A stretch of DNA of 64,000 bases. It comes from Erythrobacter sp. Its GTDB lineage: Bacteria; Pseudomonadota; Alphaproteobacteria; Sphingomonadales; Sphingomonadaceae. Position numbers and translations under genes: made by a program. Shown here piece after piece: positions 47,429-58,173 of this stretch. Positions within the stretch are counted from its first letter, which is position 1. The number at the start of each line of letters is the position of its first letter. The stretch covers positions 62,001 through 126,000 of the forward strand of contig CP073261.1 of NCBI GenBank assembly GCA_019739335.1. The letters run 5' to 3'. A model generated the notes under the pieces. It saw only the letters and a list, made by a program, of their open reading frames with translations, ran no database searches and was not told the DNA's origin.

Positions 47429-49387
47429 TCAACCGCCGGCATGATAGAAGTCATACACCTTCTGCGCCACGCTTTCACTCACCCCCGGAGCGCGTTGCAG
47501 GTCTTCCAGTCCGGCGGCGCGGACCTTGCTGGCGGTACCGAAGTGCAGCAACAGCGCACGCTTGCGCGCCGGGCCGATGCCGGGAATTTCGTCGAGCGGT
47601 GAAGCGGTGATCGCGCGGCTGCGCTTGGCCCGGTGCGCGCCGATGGCGAAGCGGTGGACTTCGTCGCGCAGTCGCTGGAGATAGAACAGCACCGGCGAAT
47701 TGGTCGGCAGGGTCTTTTCCCGCCCGTCGGGGAAATGGAACACCTCGCGCCCCTCGCGGCCGTGGTGCGGGCCCTTGGCGATGGCGATCAGCGGCACTTC
47801 CTCGATGCCGAGTTCTTCCAGGACGTCGCGCACGCTCGACATCTGCCCCTTGCCGCCGTCGATCAGCACCAGATCGGGCCAGACCCCCGCCTGCTCGCGA
47901 TCCGGGTCTTCCTGCATCGCCCGCCCGAACCGCCGCGCCATCACTTCGCGCATCATCCCGAAATCGTCGTTGGTCTGCGCGGTCTTGATGTTGAACTTAC
48001 GATACTGGTTTTTCAGGAACCCCTCCGGCCCTGCCACCACCATCGCGCCGACGGCCTTGCTGCCCTGGATGTGGCTGTTGTCGTAGATCTCGATCCGCGC
48101 CGGGACTTCCGCCAGCTCAAGGAATTCGGCCATTTCGCGCATGATCTTCGCCTGCGTGCCGCTTTCGGCCAGCCGCCGGTCGAGCGCCTCCACGGCATTG
48201 CGGCTCGCCTGTTGCAGCAGCCGCCGCCGCTCGCCGCGCTGGGGGATCGAGATTGCCACCCGGCGCCCGACCAGCGCGGCAAAGGCTTCCTCCAGCAAGG
48301 CCTGCTCAGGCAGTTCGCGATCGACAAGGATATGCGGTGGGGGCGGCACTTCCTCGTAGAATTGCAGCAGCACGTCGGCGAGCACTTCGGCTTCCTCGAC
48401 ATCACCGGTATTCTTCGGGAAGAACGCCCGGTGGCCCCAGTTCTGCCCGCCGCGCACAAAGAAGCCCTGGATGCCGACCTGCCCGCCCTTGCTGTGCAGC
48501 GCGAAGACATCGGCATCGCCCACGCCCTCGGCATTGACCGCCTGCGAGCCTTGGATGAAGGTCGCCGCGCGCAACCGGTCGCGCAGCATGGCGGCGCTTT
48601 CGAAGTCCAGCGCTTCAGCGGCCTCGGCCATCTGCTGCTGGATTTTCGCCTGCACCGCCCCCGACTTGCCGCCGAGAAAATCCTTCGCCTCGCGGATCAG
48701 CCCGTCGTACCCCTCCTTGTCGATCCGCCCGACGCAGGGCGCGCTGCACCGCTTGATCTGGTAGAGCAGACAGGGCCGGTCCCGCCGTGAGAAGAAGCTG
48801 TCGGTGCAACTCCGCAGCAGGAACAGCTTCTGCAAGGCGTTGATCGTGGTGTTGACCGAACCGGCGCTGGCGAAAGGTCCGTAATAGGCCCCCTTGGCCT
48901 TCCTTGCCCCGCGATGCTTCATTATGCGCGGGTAGTCGTGCCCCTCGCGAAGCAGGATGAAGGGGAAGCTTTTGTCGTCGCGCAGCAGCACGTTGTACGG
49001 CGGGCGGAACCGCTTGATGAACTGCGCTTCGAGCAACAGCGCATCGGCCTCCGAATTGGTGGTGACGATTTCCATCGCCCGCGTCTGGCTGACCATTCGC
49101 TGGAGCCGGTTAGTGAGCGCCTTGATCTGCAGATAGTTTGCCACCCGCGCCTTCAGGCTGCGTGCCTTGCCCACATAGAGCACATCCCCGCGCGCATCGA
49201 GCATCCGGTAGACGCCGGGCTTGGGCTTGAGCGTTGCCACCACTTCACGGATCGCCGCGCAGCCGAGTTCGAGATCGGGCTGGGCCCCTTTGTCGCCGCT
49301 GCCCTTGACCGTATAGGTCGCACGGTCCTCGTTGAACCGCTCCTTGCCCCTCGGATCGTGGGGAGACCCTGCCTTGCTGTCCGCCAT
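47429..49387 (-). CDS. uvrC: Excinuclease ABC subunit C
   Basis: 652 aa from ATG 49387 (frame open upstream). GIY-YIG nuclease: KPGVYRMLDARGDVLYVGKA; UVR motif near QMAEAAEALDFESAAMLRDR; RNase H-like domain with DLVLIDGGKGQMSSVRDVL; C-terminal tandem HhH with LDEIPGIGPARKRALLLHF. It makes both incisions in nucleotide-excision repair. The stop sits next to the FNR box. Its start region faces the APC permease. Confidence 0.96.
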   Translation of the reverse strand: MADSKAGSPHDPRGKERFNEDRATYTVKGSGDKGAQPDLELGCAAIREVVATLKPKPGVYRMLDARGDVLYVGKARSLKARVANYLQIKALTNRLQRMVSQTRAMEIVTTNSEADALLLEAQFIKRFRPPYNVLLRDDKSFPFILLREGHDYPRIMKHRGARKAKGAYYGPFASAGSVNTTINALQKLFLLRSCTDSFFSRRDRPCLLYQIKRCSAPCVGRIDKEGYDGLIREAKDFLGGKSGAVQAKIQQQMAEAAEALDFESAAMLRDRLRAATFIQGSQAVNAEGVGDADVFALHSKGGQVGIQGFFVRGGQNWGHRAFFPKNTGDVEEAEVLADVLLQFYEEVPPPPHILVDRELPEQALLEEAFAALVGRRVAISIPQRGERRRLLQQASRNAVEALDRRLAESGTQAKIMREMAEFLELAEVPARIEIYDNSHIQGSKAVGAMVVAGPEGFLKNQYRKFNIKTAQTNDDFGMMREVMARRFGRAMQEDPDREQAGVWPDLVLIDGGKGQMSSVRDVLEELGIEEVPLIAIAKGPHHGREGREVFHFPDGREKTLPTNSPVLFYLQRLRDEVHRFAIGAHRAKRSRAITASPLDEIPGIGPARKRALLLHFGTASKVRAAGLEDLQRAPGVSESVAQKVYDFYHAGG

Positions 49388-49463
49388 GGGGGACGAGATA
49401 GGCGGAGGCGCGGCGTTTCTCAATCGCTTGCACGTGCTGGCAATTGCAGGCACCCCTCGCGCC

Positions 49464-50765
49464 ATGAATCACAGCTATAGCGCGCCGCCGCGTACCGTCG
49501 GCTTCTGGGGCACCACACTGTTTCCGGTAAACGGGATGATCGGCGCGGGGATATTCGCCCTGCCCGCCGTGCTCGCCGCTGCGGTGGGCAATTTCTCGCC
49601 GTGGCTGATGCTGGCAGGCGGGATCGCCTTCATGCCGCTGGCGCTGTGCTACGCTTGGCTGGCGGCGCGGTTCGAGCATAGCGGCGGGCCGGTGCTCTAC
49701 GGCGAAGCGGCGTTCGGGCGGTTCGTCGGTTTCCAGGCCGGATGGGCGCGCTATGCCAGCGCTATCGTAACGGCGGCCGCGAACACCAGCGTGATGGTGG
49801 CCTATATGGCGGCGCTCTGGCCCGCGCTGGCCAATCCGGTGGTGGAAATGGGCGCGATTGCGACGATCCTCGGCATTATCACCTTGGTCAACCTGGTCGG
49901 CATGAAGCGCGCGGTGGGCGCGCTGGGAGTGATGACCGCGATCAAGGTGCTGCCGCTGGTCGCACTGGTGCTTTCGGCGCTGTTCGCGGGCAATCCCGCC
50001 ATCGGCTTCGCCCTGCCCGAATTCAGCGCAGTGGAAACCGTGGTGCTGCTAACCTTCTACGCCTTCATGGGGTTCGAGGCGGTGGTGGAACCGGCCGGCG
50101 AAATGCGGGAACCCACCCGCGACATCCCGCGCGCCATCGTCACCATGGTCGCCGCCGTCACCGCGCTCTACATGGCGATTATCTGGGCCTATCTCGCCAT
50201 CGCCCCGGAAGTGGAAAATGCGGAGAATGCGCTGGCGGGTGCCGCGCTGGAAAGCATGGGACAGGTCGGCGCGGTAGCCATTGTGGTCGCCGCCGCCTTC
50301 AGCATCGCGGCGAACAATTTCAACGGCGCGACCACCCAGCCCCGCATTCTTTATGGAATGGGCGAGCGGGGAATGCTGCCGCGCTGGTTCATGGGCATTT
50401 CGCAGCGATACGGCACCCCTGCCAATGCAATCCTGTTTACCGGCGCGGCTTCTATCGCGCTCGGGATGTGGGAAGGCTTTGCCGTGCTGGCAGTGGCGGG
50501 CACGCTGATCCGGTTGGTGACTTACGGCATCTGCGCTGCCGCATTGCCGACGCTGGAATACCGCGAGGGCAAGCTGAACTGGCTCCACGCTCTGTGTGCA
50601 TTACTGGCCATCGGAGTGAGCTTGTTCGTGGCCTTGCAGGTAAGCCAGCAGGCGGTGATCGTTCTGGGCGGGTTGCTGCTGGGCGGAACGCTGCTCTATT
50701 TCATCGCCGCTCGGCAGACCCCGTTTTCGGCTGAACTTGCGTCAGGTTCGCCAGAACGAAGCTAA
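49464..50765 (+). CDS. APC-family amino-acid permease
   Basis: 433 aa from ATG 49464 (frame open upstream into the uvrC region). About 12 membrane segments, beginning with the family motif GMIGAGIFALPAVL; TFYAFMGFEAVVEPAGEM lies in TM6 region. It is likely an inner-membrane importer of amino acids or amines, substrate unknown. Confidence 0.9.
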   Translation: MNHSYSAPPRTVGFWGTTLFPVNGMIGAGIFALPAVLAAAVGNFSPWLMLAGGIAFMPLALCYAWLAARFEHSGGPVLYGEAAFGRFVGFQAGWARYASAIVTAAANTSVMVAYMAALWPALANPVVEMGAIATILGIITLVNLVGMKRAVGALGVMTAIKVLPLVALVLSALFAGNPAIGFALPEFSAVETVVLLTFYAFMGFEAVVEPAGEMREPTRDIPRAIVTMVAAVTALYMAIIWAYLAIAPEVENAENALAGAALESMGQVGAVAIVVAAAFSIAANNFNGATTQPRILYGMGERGMLPRWFMGISQRYGTPANAILFTGAASIALGMWEGFAVLAVAGTLIRLVTYGICAAALPTLEYREGKLNWLHALCALLAIGVSLFVALQVSQQAVIVLGGLLLGGTLLYFIAARQTPFSAELASGSPERS

Positions 50766-50895
50766 TTCGCGCCGAGTTACAGTTAACGCCCGCCAAAGTG
50801 TCGCCTTTGACCAAGCAGGCGTAACAATCGCATCGTATTCTCGCGCCAACCAGAAAAGCCCGGGCCGCGTTTCCATCACTCACGGGAGGAACCGC

Positions 50896-52317
50896 ATGTC
50901 TGCTCATGAACATCACGGAATGAAGCCGCTCGAAGGGCTGACGCCCTATTGCAGCCGCAGCCACTATGGCGAAGCCCAGCGGGATGACCGCTTCGGTCGC
51001 ATGTTTCCGCACCTTGCGCCGGGCTATGCCGATCCGGCAATCATCAAGGCCATCGGGGCCCCCAACGGGCCGATGGACGGCAAGTCCTCCAATGATCGTA
51101 CAGACAGCGTTCCGGTCGGGATGATCTTCTTCGGCCAGTTCGTCGACCACGATCTTACACTGGACGCATCGACCACCTTCGACAGCGTGATCGATAATCC
51201 CGGCGAGATTTCCAACGTTCGCACGCCAACGCTCGATCTCGATTGCGTATACGGCACCGGGCCGGAAGCACAGCCATACCTGTTCGTACAGGGCGGCGCA
51301 TTCGGCGGTGCCAAGCTGCTGACCGGGGCGGATAATCCCGGCCAGGCAGGGCTGCACGACAGCGACCTGCTGCGCAGTCCGAACGGTCGCGCGGTTATCG
51401 GCGATCCGCGAAATGATGAAAACCGCATCATCAGCCAGATCCAGCTCGCCATGATCCGCTTCCATAATCACGTCTGCGATACGCTGAACGCTGAGGACGG
51501 GCTGGAAGGTGCCGCACTTTACGAACACGCCCGCCAGCAGACCACCTGGCACTACCAGTGGGCGGTGGTGAACGATTTCCTCACCGCCATCTGCGGCAAG
51601 CCGGTCGTGCAGAAAATCCTCGGCTGCGGGCGCGAGCACTATTGCGGCAATGTGCCCTATATTCCCGTCGAGTTCTCGGTTGCCGGCTATCGCTTCGGCC
51701 ATTCGATGATCCCGATGAAAATCCAGGTGCAGCAGGGCAAACCCGCGCTTGAGCTGTTCGGCACGATCCTCGGCAACGGGTTCGATGCACTGACCGATCC
51801 CAAGGGCGTGGTGGACTGGCACGAACTGCTGTTCACGCCGGAAAACCGCAATGTGGAGCGTTCGCAGAAGCTGGATACGAAGCTTGCAGGCGATCTGCTG
51901 GCTCTGCCGTTCATCGCTCCGCCCAACGAGAATTCGCTCGCGAGCCGAAACCTGCTGCGCGGCAATACCTTCCTGCTCCCGGGCGGCGAGAAGGTGGCCG
52001 AGGCTATCGGCTGCGACCAGACCACCATCGACAAGGTGCTGAAGAAAATTGTCCAGCTCAACGGCGATCTCCCGGTGCATGGCATCCCGCTGTGGCTGTA
52101 CATCCTTGCCGAAGCCGAAGTGATCGGTCGCGCGGAGGAAAATGGCAGCACCAAGGAAGGCGAAGGACTTGGCCCCGTCGGCGCGACGATCGTGGCGGAA
52201 ACGATCATCGGCCTCCTCGAACTGGACGATCACGCCTATCTGGGAGCCAACCGCAACTGGTCCCCGCGGACGGAATGGAACACGCTTGGCAAGCTGATCA
52301 CCGTCGCTCAGCCCTAA
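50896..52317 (+). CDS. Animal-type haem peroxidase
   Basis: 473 aa from ATG 50896, ribosome site GGGAGGA at 50884-50890. GQFVDHDLT has the distal His (H85); the Arg-His-Asn segment is MIRFHNHVCDTL; proximal His H269 is in YRFGHSMIPMKIQ; GDPRNDENR is also family-typical. It belongs to the peroxidase-cyclooxygenase superfamily. No signal peptide is evident and no RTX repeats, in contrast with the large MopA-type Mn-oxidising peroxidases of related bacteria. Substrate unknown. Confidence 0.9.
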   Translation: MSAHEHHGMKPLEGLTPYCSRSHYGEAQRDDRFGRMFPHLAPGYADPAIIKAIGAPNGPMDGKSSNDRTDSVPVGMIFFGQFVDHDLTLDASTTFDSVIDNPGEISNVRTPTLDLDCVYGTGPEAQPYLFVQGGAFGGAKLLTGADNPGQAGLHDSDLLRSPNGRAVIGDPRNDENRIISQIQLAMIRFHNHVCDTLNAEDGLEGAALYEHARQQTTWHYQWAVVNDFLTAICGKPVVQKILGCGREHYCGNVPYIPVEFSVAGYRFGHSMIPMKIQVQQGKPALELFGTILGNGFDALTDPKGVVDWHELLFTPENRNVERSQKLDTKLAGDLLALPFIAPPNENSLASRNLLRGNTFLLPGGEKVAEAIGCDQTTIDKVLKKIVQLNGDLPVHGIPLWLYILAEAEVIGRAEENGSTKEGEGLGPVGATIVAETIIGLLELDDHAYLGANRNWSPRTEWNTLGKLITVAQP

Positions 52318-52397
52318 GTTTCGTCCCCTGGGTGAGGGGCAACGGCGGTCGGGACCATCCGCTTGGTCCCGGCCGCTTTTGCGTCTAGCGCAAGGCA

Positions 52398-53591
52398 ATG
52401 GACACCAATTTCGATGCGATAGTGCTCGGCGGCGGGGCAGCAGGGCTGTTCTGCGCTGCACAGGCGGGACAGCGCGGGCGCCATGTGCTGGTGCTCGAAC
52501 GCGCCGAGAAGGTCGGCAAGAAGATCCTGATTTCGGGTGGCGGGCGGTGCAATTTCACCAATCTGGGCGCAGGTCCGGCCAATTACCTTTCCGCCAATCC
52601 GCATTTCGCCAAGTCTGCGCTCAGCCGCTACACCCCGCAGGACTTTGTCGCGCTGGTCGAGAAGCACCATATTGCCTGGCACGAGAAGACGCTCGGGCAA
52701 TTGTTCTGCGACGGCTCCGCACGGCAAATCGTGGACATGCTGCTCGACGAGTGCGCGGCAGGGTCCGGCAAGGTCACGATCCGTTGCGACGAGGAGGTGA
52801 GCGAGGTTTCGCATGATGGCGCAGCGTTTCGCGTCACCACCCGAACGGGCACTTTCACCGCCCCGGCACTGGTCATCGCCACCGGCGGGCCGTCAATCCC
52901 CAAGATGGGGGCCAGCGATTTCGCCTATGCCCTCGCCCGCCAGTTCGGCCTCAAGGTGGTGGAGCCTCGCCCCGCTCTGGTTCCGCTGACATTGGGCGGC
53001 GACGAGGTGCTGTTCCGCGAGCTTTCCGGCGTGGCGGCGCCGGTCGAAGCCACCGCAGGCAACGCTACCTTCCGTGAAGCAGCGTTGTTCACCCACCGCG
53101 GGCTGTCCGGCCCTGCAATCCTGCAAGTGTCGAGTTACTGGCGGCGAGGAGACCCGGTTTCGATCAATTTCTTTCCGGACAAGCCGTTCGGCTGGCTGCT
53201 CAGGGAAAAGCGAATCCAGCCTAGGGAATTTCTCCGGTCGGTGCTCGCCGACCATTTGCCTACGAGCCTGGCGCACAAATTGGCGGAACAAGTCTCAAAG
53301 GATCAGGGAATTGGTGGTTGCATGAACGACAACACCGATAGGGCGCTTGGCGCTGTCGAACGGCAACTGGCGAACTGGCGCTTCCATCCCAACGGCAGCG
53401 AGGGCTTTGCCAAGGCCGAGGTCACAGCAGGCGGCATTTCCACCGCCGAACTCTCGTCCAAGACCATGGAAGCCAAAAAAGTCCCCGGACTCTTCGCGAT
53501 CGGCGAAGGGGTAGACGTGACCGGATGGTTGGGCGGGTACAATTTCCAGTGGGCCTGGGCCAGCGCGCACGCCGCTGCACAAGCGCTGTGA
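52398..53591 (+). CDS. HI0933-like FAD-dependent oxidoreductase
   Basis: 397 aa. The FAD-binding GGGAAGLFCAAQAGQRG with the downstream ISGGGRCNFTNL is diagnostic for the HI0933/BaiN group. A second dinucleotide-type segment is LVIATGGPSIPKMGASDFA; the C-terminus has FAIGEGVDVTGWLGGYNFQW. Enzymatic role is unknown. Confidence 0.93.
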   Translation: MDTNFDAIVLGGGAAGLFCAAQAGQRGRHVLVLERAEKVGKKILISGGGRCNFTNLGAGPANYLSANPHFAKSALSRYTPQDFVALVEKHHIAWHEKTLGQLFCDGSARQIVDMLLDECAAGSGKVTIRCDEEVSEVSHDGAAFRVTTRTGTFTAPALVIATGGPSIPKMGASDFAYALARQFGLKVVEPRPALVPLTLGGDEVLFRELSGVAAPVEATAGNATFREAALFTHRGLSGPAILQVSSYWRRGDPVSINFFPDKPFGWLLREKRIQPREFLRSVLADHLPTSLAHKLAEQVSKDQGIGGCMNDNTDRALGAVERQLANWRFHPNGSEGFAKAEVTAGGISTAELSSKTMEAKKVPGLFAIGEGVDVTGWLGGYNFQWAWASAHAAAQAL

Positions 53592-53660
53592 GAGTGCTGC
53601 ACGCAGGCTAGGTAGTCCTCGCTAGCTTTAGCGGTGGACAATTGTGCCGTCCTGCCAGTC

Positions 53661-54782
53661 ATGGAACCGCACGCACATCCCAACGGCGAGGATCGCCACT
53701 CCGGCCTGCTCGGCTGGCTTGGCTTCAGCAAGCAAGAACGGCTTGCAGAACCAGTCCATCAGCGATCAGTCCCCGCCATCGTCCGCTCGCGCGAATCCGT
53801 CCTTGAGCGGATTTCCGCTTTCTTGCTCGACAATGCGCTTGAGGTAACGGCGGAAAATCTGGTGACGGCGCACAGCATTTTTGCCGGACTGAATCCTGGT
53901 CTGCAACGGCGAGTGCGGACGCGGCTGGAATCGGGAAGCCGGCTCGATCAGCCGTGGCTTAACCGACAAATCGCTGAAATCCAGCCGGAGGAGGACGGCG
54001 CCATCGAGGAACTCGCCCAGCGGCTTGATGACGGACTCGCCGATTTCTCGCGCAGCACCCGCAACGCCCGCAGCGCCACCCGCCAATATGGCGACGCGCT
54101 CGAAGGCCATGTCGGGCGGCTGGAAGAGGTACCCGATGCGGGAGAGCTAATTACCGAACTGGCGAGCTATGCCCGGCAGATGCTCGAACGATCGCGTCGC
54201 GCGGAAGCCGAGCTGAAGATTTCCGAACAGGAAGCGGCGCTGTTGCAGCACAACCTCGAACGCGCGCGGCGCGATGCGGAAGTCGATTTCCTCACCGGCC
54301 TGCCCAACCGGCGCGCGTTCGAAAAGCGGCTCGAAGCGGCGATTGCCGAAGCTCGCGCTGCAAACGATCCGCTATGCGTCGCTTTCTGCGATATCGACCG
54401 CTTCAAGGCGGTGAACGACGCGCACGGCCACGATGCCGGGGACCGGGTGATCTGCGTGGTGGCGGAAACGCTGGCCCGGGTCTCGGGCGAAAAATGCCAT
54501 GTAGCGCGCCACGGCGGCGAAGAATTCGTACTGCTGTTTCACGGCAAGAGTGCCCGCGATGCCTTCGCCGATCTTGATGCCGCGCGCAGCCAATTGGCCG
54601 CGCGCAAGCTGGTGAACCGCCGCACGCAGGAACCGTTCGGGCAGGTGACATTCTCGGGCGGGCTCGCCGATGTGTTCGCCTTTGCCACCCCGCGTGAAGC
54701 TCTCGCAGCAGCGGATGAAGCGCTTTACAGTGCCAAGGAAGGCGGGCGGAACCAGATCAGGGTAGCGGGGGAAGCGAGTTAG
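53661..54782 (+). CDS. GGDEF-domain diguanylate cyclase
   Basis: 373 aa from ATG 53661; GTG 53634 adds 9 residues. The catalytic domain begins at FLTGLPNRRAFEKRLEAAI and has GGEEF at residues 285-289 (ARHGGEEFVLLF). No RxxD inhibitory site is visible before the loop. The N-terminal ~190 residues hold helical, probably coiled-coil sequence ahead of the linker SEQEAALLQHNLERARR. No TM segment. It would make cyclic di-GMP, input unknown. Confidence 0.92.
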   Translation: MEPHAHPNGEDRHSGLLGWLGFSKQERLAEPVHQRSVPAIVRSRESVLERISAFLLDNALEVTAENLVTAHSIFAGLNPGLQRRVRTRLESGSRLDQPWLNRQIAEIQPEEDGAIEELAQRLDDGLADFSRSTRNARSATRQYGDALEGHVGRLEEVPDAGELITELASYARQMLERSRRAEAELKISEQEAALLQHNLERARRDAEVDFLTGLPNRRAFEKRLEAAIAEARAANDPLCVAFCDIDRFKAVNDAHGHDAGDRVICVVAETLARVSGEKCHVARHGGEEFVLLFHGKSARDAFADLDAARSQLAARKLVNRRTQEPFGQVTFSGGLADVFAFATPREALAAADEALYSAKEGGRNQIRVAGEAS

Positions 54783-54800
54783 GCTTCCCCACGTCTCACC

Positions 54801-57701
54801 TCAGAACAACTTTCTGAATTCGATCTCAAAGCTCCGCCCGCGCGGATCGATCAGGAGCGGCTGATAGCGCAGCGGGGTCGCGCCGCTGCTATCCGTAACC
54901 CGCTGGCGGGCATCGAAAATGTTGTCGATATCGAAGCCGATGCGCGCATTGCGGAAGAACGGCACGGCTTCGACAAGCGACTCCCGCTGGCCGAGATCGA
55001 CAAAGGTTCGCAGGTTGACCGTGGCAAAATCGTCGAACACCAGATCGGTGCTCCCCGGCAGGCCCGATCCGGCAATCCGCGATGCGCCGGTGTAGTTGGC
55101 GAACAGCAGCAGGCCATAACCGTTGTAGAACACCCCACTGCGCCAGTTTAGCGAGTGGCGCGGTTGTCCGCCACCGGAAAGCGCATCGCCTTCGAGAAGG
55201 TCCAGCACAGGAATGCCCGGAGCGATCAGCACGGTGTTTTCCAATTCCAGCGTGTACTGGATATTGGCGAACCAGCGCCCGCCGTCACCGCCGCCCGGTC
55301 CGCCGCCGAAGCGACCGAAGCCGCCCCTGCCGCCACCGCCACGCTGACCGCCGCCGCCGGGACCGCCCGCGCGCGGACCGCCGGAACCCTGCCCCGCACC
55401 CGGACCGCCGGCCATCTGCGCCGGATCGGCGTTGCAGAACCGCTCGCGCATCGCGTTGAAGCGTTCGGGATCAATCCGCCCGTCATTGCCCGCCAGCCGT
55501 TCGAGCATCTGCGGCGGAATTGCCAGCGGCTGGCCATCGGGGCCGACCGGGGGTTCCTCGCCATTGGCGGCAGCTTGCAGCGCCGCGTTGAAGCGTTCGA
55601 TGAGTTCGCCCGGCTCGGCCTCGCAGAATTGCGCACGCATGGCGGCAAAGCGTTCGGGATTGGCAGCACCACCAAATCCTCCACCACCGGGTCCGCCTTG
55701 CGGAGGACCACCAGCGCCCGCGGGAGGTCCACCCCGTCCACCGCCGCCCTGCCCGCCGCTCTCGCTTTGCCCGAACTGGCCCGACAGGTTCAGCCCGAAC
55801 ACCAGCCGCTCGACATCCTGCTCGGCAAAGGTGACGAACCGTTCGTCCAGCGCAGTCAGCCGCCCGGTCGCATCGCGCGTCACCCGGCCGGGAAAGGCAG
55901 CCTCGATCTGCGGGGTCAGCACCGGGAAGCCGGCGGAGATATTCTCCGCATGATTATCAAAGTATTCGACCTGGAACGTGGCGTTCTCCATGAACGGCAG
56001 TTCCCAGTTCAGGCCGAATTTCCAGTCCTTCTGCGCCTGCGCGGGCAGCAGCGGATTGCCCCCGGTGATGACAGTGGCGAGCACGGTTTCGTTGTTGGCA
56101 ATGTCGAACACCGGCACGTTAGGCGTGGCGATTTGCGGATTGCCGAGTTCGCTGAGCGATGGCGAACTGTCGCGATCGACATAGGTGGCGCTCAGCGTCA
56201 GTCCTTCGAACATGCCCCAGGTCACGCCTGCCGACCAATCCCACAGGGTCCCGAAATCGCTCTGTTCGTAGACCGTACCGTTGAGATTGAGCGAGATGTC
56301 CCCCACCGCACCGAGGAAGTCCTCGTCACGGCTGGTGATCGGGATGCCGAGGTTCAGCCCGGCCTGCCAGCGGCTGCGATCAAGCTCTGTAACGAGGCCC
56401 GGATTGCGGGTGTCGGTGCTTTCGATGCCATTGGCACGGTATCCCGCCACTGCCGTTGCCGACAGATCACCGCCGGGCAGGTAGACTGGATTGCCGCGCG
56501 CAGTGAGCAAGCCGTTGATCGTATAGGTCTGGCTTTCCGCCAGATCGAACCCAGCGTCGGCAAACTCGCCGAGATCGGCATCGAGCGCGAGCGTGCCCGC
56601 TGCCGCTGCGGCGACCAGCGCGGCCGTATCAAGGCGAAGCTGGGTCTGGCTGACCGAATCGGACAGCGTTCCATCGACCGTGCCGGTGATCTGCCAGTCG
56701 CCCAGCCCGGCATTCAACGTTGCGGCAGCAGAATAGCTGTTGCTGCTGCGGTCCACTGCAAGCGGATCACCGGCGTTGAAGGCGCGCAGCGCTGTATCGC
56801 CGTCGGGATCGGTCAAGATGACCGTGTCGAGGCCTTGCAGGCGCAGGCTCTCATCGCGTTCATAGGTGCCGTTGAGGCTGAGCGAATTGCCACTGTCGCC
56901 CAGGGCGGTGTTCCAATTGACCGTCGCTTCAAGTCCGGAGCTTTCACCTACAAGGCTGCGGAAATCGGCGGGATCAGGATCGGTGGGAAGCGTGGGAATG
57001 CTGCCCGGTGACTGGATCACGCCGCGCTCACCTTCGGTCAACAGGGTGGAGCGGTTGCCTTCGACATTGACGTTCAACCGGCTCGGCCCGTCGATCCGCA
57101 GGTAGGTGCCCTGCACTTCCTGCTGCGAGAAGCCGCCATCGAACGGCTGGCCGTATTCCAGTTCGATCTCGCGGCTGGAATAATTGTCCTTGAGGACGAT
57201 GTTGACCACCCGCTGATCGGGCGAATAGCCGAAGCGCTGCGCCACTTCCTCGCTGTAAACTTCGGTGCGTTCAATGGCTTCGGGCGGGTAGCTGCGAAGT
57301 TCCCGGAAGGAGGAAATGCGCACGCCGTTGACGAGGATCACCGGCCCGCCGCCACCGCCGCGCCCGCGTCCGCTCGAAACCGTTGGCCCCAGTGCTTCGA
57401 TCAGTTCGGCGATCGAGCCTGCGCCATAGGCCGCAATATCGGCTTCATCGAGCGTCACCAGCGGCGGCTGCGGCGCATCGACACGCCCTATGAGCCGCGC
57501 ACCATAGACGACGATCGTATTGATATCGTCTTCCGACTGCGCCGGGTCCGGCCCGATGGGGGGAGCGGGGTTCGCATCCTGCCCGATCGGCGGAGCATCC
57601 TGCGCGTGGGCAACACCGAAAACCGGCATGAAGGCCAGCATGGCCGCAATCGCGGCGAGGCTTGTCGAAGTGGATGCGCGCACAGTAAATCCTTGAAACA
57701 A
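54801..57701 (-). CDS. TonB-dependent receptor with Gly/Cys-rich insert
   Basis: 966 aa with signal peptide (ends AHAQDAPP), a Pro-rich spacer, plug domain ([40 protein letters not shown]) and C-terminal barrel. Residues ~641-807 are an insert rich in Gly/Pro, with a paired motif ([16 protein letters not shown] and [16 protein letters not shown]) on either side of a spacer. It is probably a surface loop. Ligand unknown; no nearby metabolic genes point to one. It is followed by no co-directional gene. Confidence 0.9.
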   Translation of the reverse strand: MFQGFTVRASTSTSLAAIAAMLAFMPVFGVAHAQDAPPIGQDANPAPPIGPDPAQSEDDINTIVVYGARLIGRVDAPQPPLVTLDEADIAAYGAGSIAELIEALGPTVSSGRGRGGGGGPVILVNGVRISSFRELRSYPPEAIERTEVYSEEVAQRFGYSPDQRVVNIVLKDNYSSREIELEYGQPFDGGFSQQEVQGTYLRIDGPSRLNVNVEGNRSTLLTEGERGVIQSPGSIPTLPTDPDPADFRSLVGESSGLEATVNWNTALGDSGNSLSLNGTYERDESLRLQGLDTVILTDPDGDTALRAFNAGDPLAVDRSSNSYSAAATLNAGLGDWQITGTVDGTLSDSVSQTQLRLDTAALVAAAAAGTLALDADLGEFADAGFDLAESQTYTINGLLTARGNPVYLPGGDLSATAVAGYRANGIESTDTRNPGLVTELDRSRWQAGLNLGIPITSRDEDFLGAVGDISLNLNGTVYEQSDFGTLWDWSAGVTWGMFEGLTLSATYVDRDSSPSLSELGNPQIATPNVPVFDIANNETVLATVITGGNPLLPAQAQKDWKFGLNWELPFMENATFQVEYFDNHAENISAGFPVLTPQIEAAFPGRVTRDATGRLTALDERFVTFAEQDVERLVFGLNLSGQFGQSESGGQGGGGRGGPPAGAGGPPQGGPGGGGFGGAANPERFAAMRAQFCEAEPGELIERFNAALQAAANGEEPPVGPDGQPLAIPPQMLERLAGNDGRIDPERFNAMRERFCNADPAQMAGGPGAGQGSGGPRAGGPGGGGQRGGGGRGGFGRFGGGPGGGDGGRWFANIQYTLELENTVLIAPGIPVLDLLEGDALSGGGQPRHSLNWRSGVFYNGYGLLLFANYTGASRIAGSGLPGSTDLVFDDFATVNLRTFVDLGQRESLVEAVPFFRNARIGFDIDNIFDARQRVTDSSGATPLRYQPLLIDPRGRSFEIEFRKLF

Positions 57702-57911
57702 CCGGTTCGGTCCCCACCTCAGTCGGGCCTATGTGCTGCAACGCACAAAGCCGCAACCCGGCCCAAAGTATTAAATTGTCGCATCTGTATCGCGGCTGAC
57801 GTGGCGGTTCGGCACTGTTCAGCACGCCGCAAGGGCGCTCTTCCCTTTTGCGGGGGACGCGGCTATGCGCCCGCAACACGATTTTCACCCCGATCAAGGA
57901 TCAGTTACTGG

Positions 57912-58163
57912 ATGGCAAAAGAAGAACTCCTCGAAATGCGCGGCAAGGTGGTGGAGCTGCTGCCCAACGCGATGTTCCGGGTAGAGCTTGAAAACGGCCA
58001 TGAAGTTCTGGGCCACACTGCCGGGCGGATGCGCAAGAACCGAATTCGCGTGCTGGTGGGCGATGAAGTGCTGTGCGAACTGACGCCTTACGATCTGACC
58101 AAGGCGCGCATCACCTATCGCTTCATGCCGGGCCGCAGCGGCCCTCCGGGCTTTACCGGCTGA
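57912..58163 (+). CDS. infA: Translation initiation factor IF-1
   Basis: 83 aa from ATG 57912 (frame open upstream). [39 protein letters not shown] and [11 protein letters not shown] are the standard OB-fold sequence of IF-1. The tail of about 11 residues beyond the fold ([12 protein letters not shown]) is longer than usual. First gene of the infA-maf-RNase E/G-yacG set. Confidence 0.96.
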   Translation: MAKEELLEMRGKVVELLPNAMFRVELENGHEVLGHTAGRMRKNRIRVLVGDEVLCELTPYDLTKARITYRFMPGRSGPPGFTG

Positions 58164-58173
58164 TCGTGCGGGC

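Noticed and set aside
55155..57011. Plus-strand frame opposite the TonB receptor
   Set aside because: Antisense shadow of a Gly/Pro-rich gene; no ribosome site or motif.
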